A DNA stretch of 13,837 nucleotides from Candidatus Nealsoniibacteriota bacterium (GTDB taxonomy: Bacteria; Patescibacteriota; Minisyncoccia; Minisyncoccales; PWPS01): positions 1 to 13,837 of the forward strand of contig PWHM01000047.1 of NCBI GenBank assembly GCA_003554915.1, given 5' to 3'. This document shows, piece after piece, positions 7,461 to 13,837 of this stretch; position 1 is the stretch's first letter, and every line of letters begins with the position of its first letter. Below the pieces are notes generated by a model. The model was not told the DNA's origin. It made no database searches and saw only the letters and a list, made by a program, of their open reading frames with translations. Both the position numbers and the translations under genes were made by a program.

Positions 7461-9225
7461 CTTCTTATTCGAAGTGTCTTTCGAAGTTTGCAATAAAGTA
7501 GGGGGGATATACAGAGTTTTGGAATCAAAAGCGGCCGATATGGTCGAAAAATACGGAGAAAATTATATTCTCATAGGTCCTTATGATTTAAATAAAAACA
7601 AGGGTGAATTCAAACAGGAGGCCCCCGGCGAGGAGATGGAAAAAGTTTTCAATGAGCTGGAAAGGGAAGGTATCAACTGTTATTACGGAAGGTGGATGGT
7701 CAAAGGAAGGCCGAGAGTGATCCTTATTGATTTTCAGGATTTTTTCGGAGAAGTAAATAATATAAAAAAAGTTTTATGGGAAAGTTACGGAGTAGACTCC
7801 CTGGGAGCGGGTAAAACTTTTGACGAACCCGTAGTTTGGTCTTGGGCTACCGGGAAGGTGATTGAAAAAGTTTTTGACAACCTGCCCGAAAAATCGAAAG
7901 CGGTAGCTCATTTTCATGAATGGCTCGCCGGTGGGGGGCTCTTATACTTAAATGAAAGAAAATCCGCTATCTCAACGGTTTTTACCACTCACGCCACCAG
8001 CTTGGGAAGAACCTTGGCTTACAATGATGTTAATTTTTATACCGAATTCGATAATATAGACCCTGCGAAAGCCGCTTATGAAAATAACGTTCATCCAAAA
8101 CATCAAGTGGAAAAAAGAGCGGCTGAAAAAGCGGACACCTTTACTACCGTAAGTGAAATAACCGGAATGGAAACGGAAAATTTCTTAGGAAGAAAACCGG
8201 ACGTCGTTTTGTCCAACGGTTTAAACCTGGAAAAGTTTTTGACCTTCGAGGAGATAGTCATAAAGCACAGACTGCAGCGAAGGAGACTGAGAGAGTTCGT
8301 CGTTTCTTATTTCTTTCCCTATTATCGCTTTGATATGGAGAACACTTTGTTTTATTTCATAATCGGAAGGAATGAGTATAAAGCCAAAGGAGTCGATCTT
8401 TTTGTGAAATCTCTCTCCAAGCTGAACAACAGATTGAAAGAAGATGAAAACAATGACAAAACGATAGTGGCTTTTTTCTGGGTTCCCAGTGATGCCAGAT
8501 CAGTTAAAAGGCAGCTTGTAGAAAACAAGGAGTTTTTTCAAGATATTAAAGATTCTTTGACCGGGGCCATGCCTGAGATTGAAGAAAAAATTCTTTATAA
8601 TTTACTTTATGAAGAAGATATCACTACCGAAAATATAATTAGCGAAAACTATCTTTTTGAAATAGAGAAAAAGCTTCTCCGTTTGGAAAGAGACGAAGAA
8701 AGCCCTCCGCTTTCGACTCATGATTTAGCCGATCCGAACGACAGAATTTTAAATTCTTTGAAAGAGCACGGGTTAACCAATGAAGAGCGGGATCCGGTGA
8801 AAGTAATTTATTACCCGATATATCTTACCGGGCACGACGGTCTTTCCAATCTAAGCTATCAAGAAGCTCTGGAAGCTTGCCATTTGGGAGTCTTTCCCAG
8901 CTTCTATGAGCCGTGGGGATATACTCCTCTTGAAGCAGCTGCATTGGGTGTAGCTTCCGTTACTACCGATTTAGCCGGTTTCGGAAGGTATAGACAGACT
9001 CTTGAAGAAAAAGAAGGCAAGGAAGGCGTATATATTTTAAAAAGACACAAGCGGCCCGATTCGGAAGCCGTTGCTGACTTGACCGATTTTATGCACCGCT
9101 TTTCGAAGTTCGATAGACAAGGAAGGGTGGATAATAAAATTGAAGCCAGAAAAATCGCTTCCGAAGCGGACTGGGAAGATTTTGTAGAAAATTATATTAA
9201 GGCTCACAATAAAGCATTAGAATGA
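7435..9225 (+). CDS. GT3-family glycogen synthase (eukaryote-type)
   Basis: The 596-residue protein matches the GT3 glycogen synthase family of fungi and animals (also found in some bacteria) rather than GlgA. Visible motifs are FEVSFEVCNKVGGIYRVL (12-29, with the KVGG donor loop), HFHEWLAGGG (159-168), FTTHATSLGR (183-192), VHPKHQVEKRAAEKADTFTTVSEIT (219-243), GRNEYKAKGVD (311-321) and FPSFYEPWGYTPLEAAALG (487-505), with the catalytic-site E492 and E500 (E-x7-E). The family forms alpha-1,4 links from UDP-glucose. It is slightly shorter than eukaryotic enzymes, and the C-terminal arginine cluster that senses glucose-6-phosphate in them is not evident. A family-typical insertion covers about 370-455. 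The start overlaps the GH57 end by 26 bp. The stop overlaps the debranching enzyme start (ATGA), so translation is probably coupled. Confidence 0.93.
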   Translation: MKKQKPKADFLFEVSFEVCNKVGGIYRVLESKAADMVEKYGENYILIGPYDLNKNKGEFKQEAPGEEMEKVFNELEREGINCYYGRWMVKGRPRVILIDFQDFFGEVNNIKKVLWESYGVDSLGAGKTFDEPVVWSWATGKVIEKVFDNLPEKSKAVAHFHEWLAGGGLLYLNERKSAISTVFTTHATSLGRTLAYNDVNFYTEFDNIDPAKAAYENNVHPKHQVEKRAAEKADTFTTVSEITGMETENFLGRKPDVVLSNGLNLEKFLTFEEIVIKHRLQRRRLREFVVSYFFPYYRFDMENTLFYFIIGRNEYKAKGVDLFVKSLSKLNNRLKEDENNDKTIVAFFWVPSDARSVKRQLVENKEFFQDIKDSLTGAMPEIEEKILYNLLYEEDITTENIISENYLFEIEKKLLRLERDEESPPLSTHDLADPNDRILNSLKEHGLTNEERDPVKVIYYPIYLTGHDGLSNLSYQEALEACHLGVFPSFYEPWGYTPLEAAALGVASVTTDLAGFGRYRQTLEEKEGKEGVYILKRHKRPDSEAVADLTDFMHRFSKFDRQGRVDNKIEARKIASEADWEDFVENYIKAHNKALE

Positions 9226-10931
9226 AGGCGAGACACACAATAAGTGAAAATAAATGGGAAAGGGATGTAGAGGATAACGCCTCTTTCCTTTTGGGTAACA
9301 AATTGGGGGATTACGCTTGGTTTGCGGATGGCCCCGAAAGCAGATATCAGGGTTGGTTCGTTTCTTTTTCCTATGGATTAAAAGAAGAAATGTATAAGAT
9401 TATTGAAGACATCAGACCGGCAAACAGAAGCTCGGTTTCGGAAATTGACAATCACTTCAGTAAAGTTCAAAGAAAAGGGGATTCTTTCAAGGAATCCTTT
9501 TCTATTCCGGAAAACAAACATTGCTTGATCTATGAGCTAAAAGAAAAAAGGAGAATCGAATTGGTGCTGGACATGCGAAATTCTTATGGAGACGACTATT
9601 CGGAATATGAAATAAAGGAAAGCGATGGAAGACTGTTAGTTAAAGCGGAAACTGAAAACGAGACGTTCTTTTTGGCGATAACGGGCTATGATAACTTTGA
9701 AAAGATAAGCGAAAGATTCGTTAGATACTATAATCTGGATAAAAAAAGGAACTCGCCACCTTTTGAAAAAGCGGTCTACAAAGCTCTTATTTTGGAGGGT
9801 AAAAAGCTTTTATTTTCCGCTTTTAAAAATAAAGAAAAAGCGGAGATGCCTTTGAATGATGATCTACATCTTAAAAATTTGGAAAAAAATAAGAACGAAC
9901 CGGTTGATTTTGTTGCTGCCAAAACCGGACTTGAAAACTTAATAGTTGATGAAAAAGAAAGAATTTTCGCTGGGTTTCCTTGGTTTTTTCAATTTTGGAA
10001 GAGAGATGAAGCTATTTCTTTGGGAGGATTGAATGTAATCAATAAACAGAAAGCTAAAGATGTATTCCGGTCTCTTTTGGAAAACAAAAATAATGATTTC
10101 GAGCGGACAGATTCAGCCGACGGAGTAGGGTGGGTTTTTAAAAGAGCGTTTCTCTTTCTTAATGAGTTTTCCGATAAGGAAGAAAAAAAACTGGCCACTC
10201 AATTGAGGAGGTGTGTCGATTTTAATTCTGATGAAGTTTTAAAAACAACCGAACCGAAAGGAACCTGGATGGATTCAATTTCCAGAGAAGGGGCGAGAAT
10301 AGAAATGCAAGCTTTGTGGCTCAATATGTATAAATTGGGAAAAATTATCGACTCCGAAAAAAAAGCGGACTATCGGAAGATGGAAGAAGATTTAAAGAAA
10401 AAAGTGTATAATGTATTTTGGGACGGATATGTTTTAGCTGACGGATATCTCCCCGGGGAAAATAGGGTGGATAAAACTATCAGACCCAATCTTTTTTTAG
10501 CTTACTACATATACCCCGAGCTTTTATCGGATCAGGAATGGAAAAACTGCTTTAGAAGAGCCCTTCATGAGCTTTGGCTCGATTGGGGTGGAATAGCTAC
10601 GATCAGCAAGGAGGATTCGAGGTTTAATTCGACACACACCGGAGAAAATTCACAAAGCTACCATCAAGGAGACAGCTGGTTTTTTATTAACAACTTTGCG
10701 GCCATCTGCATGAACAGGTTGGATGAGGGTAAGTTTTCTTACGAAATAAACAAAATATTGGAAGCGAGCAGGGAGAATCTTTTATGGAAAGGGGCTATCG
10801 GTCATCACAGTGAGCTGAGCTCAGCTAAAAGCCTCGAAGCCGAAGGAGCTATAAGTCAAGCTTGGAGCTTCTCTACATATCTGGAGGCCATGTATGAGAT
10901 TTTTAAAATAAAGAATTATAGTTGGTCTTAA
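9222..10931 (+). CDS. Glycogen debranching enzyme, amylo-alpha-1,6-glucosidase type
   Basis: The 569-residue protein has an N-terminal beta domain with LLGNKLGDYAWF and RYQGWFV (23-47), and a C-terminal (alpha/alpha)6 glucosidase domain. Family hallmarks are FAGFPWFFQFWKRDEAISLGG (249-269), TWMDS...REGARIEMQALWLN (348-368), DKTIRPNLFLAYYIYPELL (417-435), WGGIATISKEDSRF (455-468), SYHQGDSW (479-486) and the final GAISQAWS (542-549; the usual cysteine of GCxAQAWS is replaced). It is expected to remove alpha-1,6-linked glucose at branch points and acts in the cytoplasm. It is short for the family (often 650 or more). It starts inside the stop codon of the GT3 synthase gene (ATGA). Its own stop lies within a TTAA shared with the converging nuclease gene. 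Confidence 0.92.
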   Translation: MKARHTISENKWERDVEDNASFLLGNKLGDYAWFADGPESRYQGWFVSFSYGLKEEMYKIIEDIRPANRSSVSEIDNHFSKVQRKGDSFKESFSIPENKHCLIYELKEKRRIELVLDMRNSYGDDYSEYEIKESDGRLLVKAETENETFFLAITGYDNFEKISERFVRYYNLDKKRNSPPFEKAVYKALILEGKKLLFSAFKNKEKAEMPLNDDLHLKNLEKNKNEPVDFVAAKTGLENLIVDEKERIFAGFPWFFQFWKRDEAISLGGLNVINKQKAKDVFRSLLENKNNDFERTDSADGVGWVFKRAFLFLNEFSDKEEKKLATQLRRCVDFNSDEVLKTTEPKGTWMDSISREGARIEMQALWLNMYKLGKIIDSEKKADYRKMEEDLKKKVYNVFWDGYVLADGYLPGENRVDKTIRPNLFLAYYIYPELLSDQEWKNCFRRALHELWLDWGGIATISKEDSRFNSTHTGENSQSYHQGDSWFFINNFAAICMNRLDEGKFSYEINKILEASRENLLWKGAIGHHSELSSAKSLEAEGAISQAWSFSTYLEAMYEIFKIKNYSWS

Positions 10932-12178
10932 AGGTTTTCTATTACCTCTTTTAGAGCAGCCATTTTGGAGGATTCAAAATCCTCTTTTTTTATTTGTGTA
11001 GCCGCCGAAAGTGCGTTAAGTGGTTTAGTTTCCTTGTTTTGGTATTTTTTCGGATAATTCTCTTCCAGGGAATTGTTTAGAACGAAAATACCTTTTTCCT
11101 TCAAAAGCTTCTTTTTTTCTTCAACACCTTTTTTTGAATTCGGATCGAATTTTTTATTCCAGAAACTCTCCAAGCCATCTTCATCCATCATCGCGATATA
11201 AGGAATATTAAATACGCTACAGACTTTTTCATATAAATCTATATCTCCCACACCTCCGGAATAAACCACCTTTATGTCTTTTGATTCTTCATAAAATTTG
11301 TCTATCAACCCTCTCATCAATATGCTGTCGGAGACTCCTTCCACCAGCAGAACCTTGTCGGCAAAAAGCATCGCTGAATTATCGTCATTTATTTCTTGAA
11401 CGAATCTTTCCGCTTTTATTTTCCCTTTTCCCATTTTGTATACCGAAGTGCTGTGATTTTCATTTCTCGCTACGCGCCAGATTTTATCCAAGAATTTCGC
11501 TTGAACGAAGGTAGGGTGATGGGTAGTCATCAAAACCTGGTTGCTTAATTTTTCCCCACTTATTATCTTTAAAAATTTTTTGATAACGGACGGATGCAGG
11601 TGTAATTCCGGCTCATCGATTAAAATTATGTCATAAGCGGGATTATAGATGTAAAAAAGCATTACGAAAAGCCTTTTAAACCCTTCCCCCATTCTTTTTA
11701 ACGGTTTTTTTCCTTCTTCAGTTAGCACGTTGGCTTTGAAAAGCTCTTCACTTATATGGATATCTTGAAAATATTCTTCCAAGGTTTTGGAAAAGATTTT
11801 ATATCTTTTGAAATGATTTTTTTTGAAACTTTTTAGCTTTTTGGTGGCGATTTTGTCAATGGGAAGAAATTCATTTATCCTTATTACTCTTTCGGTTAAC
11901 TTAACATACTCTTCACCTGAGATATCACCGGCCAGTTGTCCATCTTTATAGACGAAGGTAACAGTTTCATCTCTTTTTTTGATTTCCAAATGAACAGAAG
12001 CCCCTTTTCTTTTTAAGGAATCGTTGTCGGGGCTGAAAAATAATTCCAAGGAATCCAAAATGTTGGTTTTCCCGGCGTTATTGGGTCCGACTAAAATATT
12101 AAAATTGGAAAATTCAGTTATTTCCAGAGGATCCGTTATGCTTTTATAGTTTTCTGTTTTTAGATTCGTTATTTTCAT
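10928..12178 (-). CDS. OLD-family ATPase with C-terminal TOPRIM nuclease domain
   Basis: The 416-residue protein has an SMC/ABC-like ATPase domain: FNILVGPNNAGKTNILDSLE (26-45; Walker A 31-38), a signature-like RMGEGFKRLF (162-171), Walker B IILIDEPELHLHP (184-196) and H-loop MTTHHP (217-222). The TOPRIM domain follows with KVLLVEGVSD (275-284; E280, D284), SGGVGDID (307-314) and MMDEDG (330-335; D332, D334), all the metal-binding acids expected of OLD nucleases. OLD proteins include phage P2 Old and the GajA subunit of Gabija. No UvrD-like helicase lies beside it, so it resembles a stand-alone (class 1) OLD, but it is short for the class because the middle of the ATPase (about 95-160) is reduced. 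Function in defence or DNA repair is possible; neither is proven here. It converges on the glycogen run and diverges from 12284. Confidence 0.9.
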   Translation of the reverse strand: MKITNLKTENYKSITDPLEITEFSNFNILVGPNNAGKTNILDSLELFFSPDNDSLKRKGASVHLEIKKRDETVTFVYKDGQLAGDISGEEYVKLTERVIRINEFLPIDKIATKKLKSFKKNHFKRYKIFSKTLEEYFQDIHISEELFKANVLTEEGKKPLKRMGEGFKRLFVMLFYIYNPAYDIILIDEPELHLHPSVIKKFLKIISGEKLSNQVLMTTHHPTFVQAKFLDKIWRVARNENHSTSVYKMGKGKIKAERFVQEINDDNSAMLFADKVLLVEGVSDSILMRGLIDKFYEESKDIKVVYSGGVGDIDLYEKVCSVFNIPYIAMMDEDGLESFWNKKFDPNSKKGVEEKKKLLKEKGIFVLNNSLEENYPKKYQNKETKPLNALSAATQIKKEDFESSKMAALKEVIENL

Positions 12179-12208
12179 TTGTTTTCTAATTGGTTGATAA
12201 TGTGATTA

Positions 12209-12238
12209 AGTATACCATTTTTTTATATTATTTGACAA
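12209..12238 (-). promoter_or_regulatory. Promoter of the OLD-type nuclease gene
   Basis: Reading the minus strand, TTGTCA (12238-12233), an 18-bp spacer, then TATACT (12214-12209) with an extended TGg directly upstream (12217-12215). Transcription would start near 12202, about 24 nt before the ATG at 12178. The -35 uses the same bases as the -35 of the opposite promoter. Confidence 0.65.
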
Positions 12239-12260
12239 AATAATTGTTTAAATTTATAAT
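12232..12260 (+). promoter_or_regulatory. Full-consensus promoter of the gene at 12284
   Basis: TTGACA (12232-12237), 17-bp spacer, TATAAT (12255-12260): a perfect sigma70-type promoter, the strongest in the window. The start would be near 12267, 17 nt before the GTG. It is followed by AAAGGGGGGGGAT (12268-12280), whose G run acts as the Shine-Dalgarno sequence 5 nt before the GTG. Confidence 0.85.
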
Positions 12261-12283
12261 TTCGGTGAAAGGGGGGGGATAAA

Positions 12284-12745
12284 GTGCATATTAAAAACTT
12301 ATCGGCACCCGAAAGACTACTTGATCAGAAGACGGAAGGACTTAACTTTTATTGCTACGGAGACGGAGATAGAATTAAGGACCTTTCCGAGATCGAAAAA
12401 CCGTTGGCTACTTTTATAAACGCCGCTCCCATTTCGCTCGATGTAGATTCGGTTTGTATAGAGATAGAGGATTATACCAGAGAGATAATTGCTGACGAAA
12501 AAAAGTTCACTTCCAGGGACTATGTGGTGGCGATGCTTCCCAAAAACGGAAACGGACCGATCAGAAAATATAACTTCTACTTCGAAAAAGCAAAAGCGGT
12601 TGAATGCCTTTTTACGAAGTCTTATAAAGACAGGGAAGAGATAGCCATGCAAATCAGCGGAACCGGAAGATTTTATCTTAGGCTTTATTACAAAGAGAAC
12701 GCCTCCATAGACCTAACTCGACCCAAATATATTAGAAAAAATTGA
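12284..12745 (+). CDS. Small soluble protein of unknown function, strongly expressed
   Basis: I do not recognise this 153-residue protein. It has no signal peptide or membrane segment, a mixed charged composition and a beta-rich look. The C-terminal half alternates aromatic and charged residues (YNFYFEKAKAVECLFTKS, then GTGRFYLRLYYKENASIDL). There are three cysteines (in FYCYGD, SVCIEI and VECLF). The GTG start was chosen because it sits 5 nt after a G8 Shine-Dalgarno-like run and 17 nt after the predicted start point of a full-consensus promoter. It is a single-gene unit with its own strong terminator, and is divergent from the OLD-type nuclease through overlapping promoters. The arrangement would fit a regulator or partner of the nuclease, but no DNA-binding motif is visible, so that remains inference. 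Confidence 0.8.
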   Translation: MHIKNLSAPERLLDQKTEGLNFYCYGDGDRIKDLSEIEKPLATFINAAPISLDVDSVCIEIEDYTREIIADEKKFTSRDYVVAMLPKNGNGPIRKYNFYFEKAKAVECLFTKSYKDREEIAMQISGTGRFYLRLYYKENASIDLTRPKYIRKN

Positions 12746-12777
12746 CATTTTATTTTAACTTCGGCAACCTCAACTTC

Positions 12778-12803
12778 AGCGCCCTCTCGGGCGCTTTTTT
12801 TTA
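12778..12803 (+). terminator. Strong Rho-independent terminator after the 12284 gene
   Basis: AGCGCCC (12778-12784), TCTC loop, GGGCGCT (12789-12795) and a run of eight T: a perfect 7-bp stem. It lies about 33 bp after the stop codon. Confidence 0.93.
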
Positions 12804-12816
12804 GGTTTTAATTTAT

Positions 12817-12845
12817 TTGCAAAAATGATTAATTTTTTATATACT
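12817..12845 (+). promoter_or_regulatory. Promoter of the polyacidic protein gene
   Basis: TTGCAA (12817-12822), 17-bp spacer, TATACT (12840-12845), placed just after the preceding terminator. The predicted start near 12852 gives a leader of about 20 nt to the GTG at 12871. Confidence 0.6.
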
Positions 12846-12870
12846 TGTAGTGGATTAATATAAAAGGTCG

Positions 12871-13179
12871 GTGAACAAATCTATTTTCAAGAACATGGAT
12901 AAAAAAACAATATTGATCGTCGTTATCGTAATCGTCGTTCTTGGGATTATTTTAGCTGTTGCATGGATGGAAGAACCCGAGACGATTGATCCGCAGCTGG
13001 AGGATCCCGAGATTGAAGATCCTCTGGACAACGATTTTGATGAAGAGTTCGATGACGAAGATTCGGAAGATCCTTTCGAAGAGGATTTCGAAGAGGACCT
13101 CGAAGATGAATTGGAAGAAGACCTCGACGGTGATTTCGATGAGGAACTTGACGACGACTACGAAGAGATCGAGCTTTAG
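12871..13179 (+). CDS. Membrane-anchored polyacidic tetrad-repeat protein
   Basis: The 102-residue protein has a basic N-terminus (NKSIFKNMDKK), one hydrophobic segment (about 13-32) and a C-terminal tail of 70 residues of which 43 are Asp or Glu and none Lys or Arg. By the positive-inside rule the tail is outside the cell. From residue 69 to 100 it follows a strict four-residue period, one aromatic or aliphatic residue then three mostly acidic ones (F-EED, F-EED, L-EDE, L-EED and so on, ending Y-EEI). Before that come looser ED-P and PLD segments. The family is unknown. Such a tail could bind cations or basic proteins, or keep the surface charged. The start is uncertain: GTG 12871 follows AAAAGGTCG closely, while ATG 12895 would give a 94-residue form with the same anchor. 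It is a single-gene unit between two terminators. Confidence 0.75.
   Translation: MNKSIFKNMDKKTILIVVIVIVVLGIILAVAWMEEPETIDPQLEDPEIEDPLDNDFDEEFDDEDSEDPFEEDFEEDLEDELEEDLDGDFDEELDDDYEEIEL
13075..13170 (+). repeat. 12-bp tandem repeat encoding acidic tetrads
   Basis: Eight consecutive 12-bp units, each a Phe/Leu/Tyr codon followed by three mostly Asp/Glu codons. The first two units are nearly identical (TTCGAAGAGGAT and TTCGAAGAGGAC); later ones have drifted by synonymous and conservative changes. The unit is a multiple of three, so gain or loss of copies would keep the frame. Confidence 0.75.
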
Positions 13180-13203
13180 ATGGATTAATTTAAATCTGCT
13201 TAC

Positions 13204-13233
13204 CCCCCGCGTGTTTTGGCGGGGGTTTTGTTT
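13204..13233 (+). terminator. Rho-independent terminator after the polyacidic gene
   Basis: CCCCCGC (13204-13210), 8-nt loop, GCGGGGG (13219-13225), then TTTTGTTT. A perfect 7-bp G/C stem ending the 12871 transcript. Its T tract overlaps the -35 of the next promoter. Confidence 0.92.
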
Positions 13234-13255
13234 AATTTATAAGTTGTGCTAAAAT
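13228..13255 (+). promoter_or_regulatory. Promoter of the GerMN-domain gene
   Basis: TTGTTT (13228-13233), 16-bp spacer, TAAAAT (13250-13255) with an extended TGc directly upstream (13247-13249). This is the same -35, spacing and extended -10 design as the promoter at 3209. The start near 13262 leaves a leader of about 40 nt. Confidence 0.65.
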
Positions 13256-13302
13256 ATAAAAAAGGTTTAAAAAGGTCGAAAAGCATAAGTGTAAATAAAA
13301 TC

Positions 13303-13837
13303 ATGAACAAAAAAATATTAATCGGAATCTTAATAGTTTTAGCTGTTTTGATTGCCGGATATCTGCTTATTGAAGTGGAAGAAGTTGAATACACCGCTGA
13401 GGAGGCGGAAGAGATAGCTGAGGAGTGGGTAAGACAAGAAGCTCTTACCTTTACGGAGCGTGAAGGTGAAAACCTGCTTTATGTAGAAACAAATGAGGTG
13501 GAGGAAGGAGTTTTCGAAGTGGTTTTTGACTTTGAAGCAAGATTCGCCGGATACGGCGTGGTAGAAGAAGATGATGAGATGGCGGCACAGGTCATAACTC
13601 CTCATGTAATTACAGTTACCGTCGATTCCAATGAAGTGGTTGAAGCCGTAACTGATGGAGTTTTTGATGAAATATCTGGTGAGATGATCGAAGAAGAGAT
13701 AGATGAAACGGCGGAGGTTGGCCTCTATTTTGTTGAAGTGGTTGATGGAACGGAAGAAGTTGCTTCAGTAACGAGAGAAATCGAAATCATAAACGGAATT
13801 GAAGGGTCAGCAATAGTTGCTCTTTTAGAAGGAGTAA
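13303..13837 (+). CDS. Membrane-anchored GerMN-domain protein, 3' end cut by the window
   Basis: The frame opens at ATG 13303 and runs without a stop for 178 codons to the window edge. The protein has a KK start, a single anchor (about 5-22) and an acidic ectodomain. Residues 30-126 form a first domain with EEIAEEWVRQEALTF, FEARFAGYG (78-85), AAQVITPH (94-101) and AVTDGVFDEI, a combination I recall from many uncharacterised CPR proteins. From about 138, VGLYFVEVVDGTEEVASVTREI and then GSAIVALLEG (168-177) match the beginning of a GerMN domain (LYF, VTRE, ALLEG). In spore formers GerM has GerMN domains; here it is more likely an envelope protein of unknown role. The first-domain assignment rests on memory of related sequences. 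The missing C-terminus is expected to hold the rest of GerMN. Confidence 0.8.
   Translation, partial: MNKKILIGILIVLAVLIAGYLLIEVEEVEYTAEEAEEIAEEWVRQEALTFTEREGENLLYVETNEVEEGVFEVVFDFEARFAGYGVVEEDDEMAAQVITPHVITVTVDSNEVVEAVTDGVFDEISGEMIEEEIDETAEVGLYFVEVVDGTEEVASVTREIEIINGIEGSAIVALLEGV

Noticed and set aside
10928..12178. Gabija defence system (GajA)
   Set aside because: ATPase and TOPRIM domains fit, but no UvrD-like GajB is adjacent on either side.
313..12745. Recoded TGA (Gly) genetic code of Gracilibacteria/SR1
   Set aside because: TGA is the natural end of the genes at 1074, 9225 and 12745, and no gene needs TGA read-through.
13075..13170. CRISPR array
   Set aside because: The 12-bp units are direct coding repeats without spacers.
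12959..13252. A basic Lys/Arg/Ser-rich protein in another frame of the acidic gene
   Set aside because: It is a frame shadow of the 12-bp repeat; the acidic frame has the anchor, the promoter placement and the start site.

Overview
The window looks like chromosomal DNA from a small-genome bacterium, most likely of the Candidate Phyla Radiation (Patescibacteria, Parcubacteria-like). The base composition is AT-rich. Most genes have no Shine-Dalgarno sequence and lie very close together. Several genes encode short proteins with one N-terminal membrane anchor and an acidic ectodomain. The last one carries a GerMN-type domain behind an N-terminal region that I associate from memory with this radiation. 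TGA ends several genes (1074, 9225, 12745), so the TGA=Gly code of Gracilibacteria/Absconditabacteria is not in use. The taxonomic call is an inference; no rRNA or ribosomal protein is present.

Layout. Positions 1-237 hold no gene. They contain inverted repeats, a fragment resembling the 3' end of a tRNA, and a Rho-independent terminator. Next come a PF06541-type membrane protein (313-1074) and a two-gene unit of an anchored beta-propeller-like fragment and a U32-family protein (1231-3208). A run of six same-strand genes follows (3243-10931): an anchored FAGHY-motif protein, an orphan two-TM histidine kinase, then a glycogen/alpha-glucan block of a GT4/GT5-like glycosyltransferase, a GH57 alpha-amylase-type hydrolase, a eukaryote-type (GT3) glycogen synthase and a glycogen debranching enzyme. 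An OLD-type ATPase/TOPRIM nuclease on the minus strand (10928-12178) converges on this run, with both stop codons inside one TTAA. It is divergent from a small unrecognised gene (12284-12745). Two further anchored acidic proteins end the window: a tetrad-repeat polyacidic protein (12871-13179) and a truncated GerMN-domain protein (13303 to the window end).

How the genes work together. The four carbohydrate genes are joined by a 5-bp gap, a 26-bp overlap and a 4-bp ATGA overlap, so they are probably co-translated. They could make and break down a glycogen-like storage glucan. GlgC, a recognisable branching enzyme and a phosphorylase are absent here. The histidine kinase and the anchored protein directly upstream share the direction and have short gaps (11 and 32 bp), so the operon may include its own membrane sensor. 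The promoters read here often use an extended -10 (TGnTATAMT-like). At least one would produce a leaderless mRNA.
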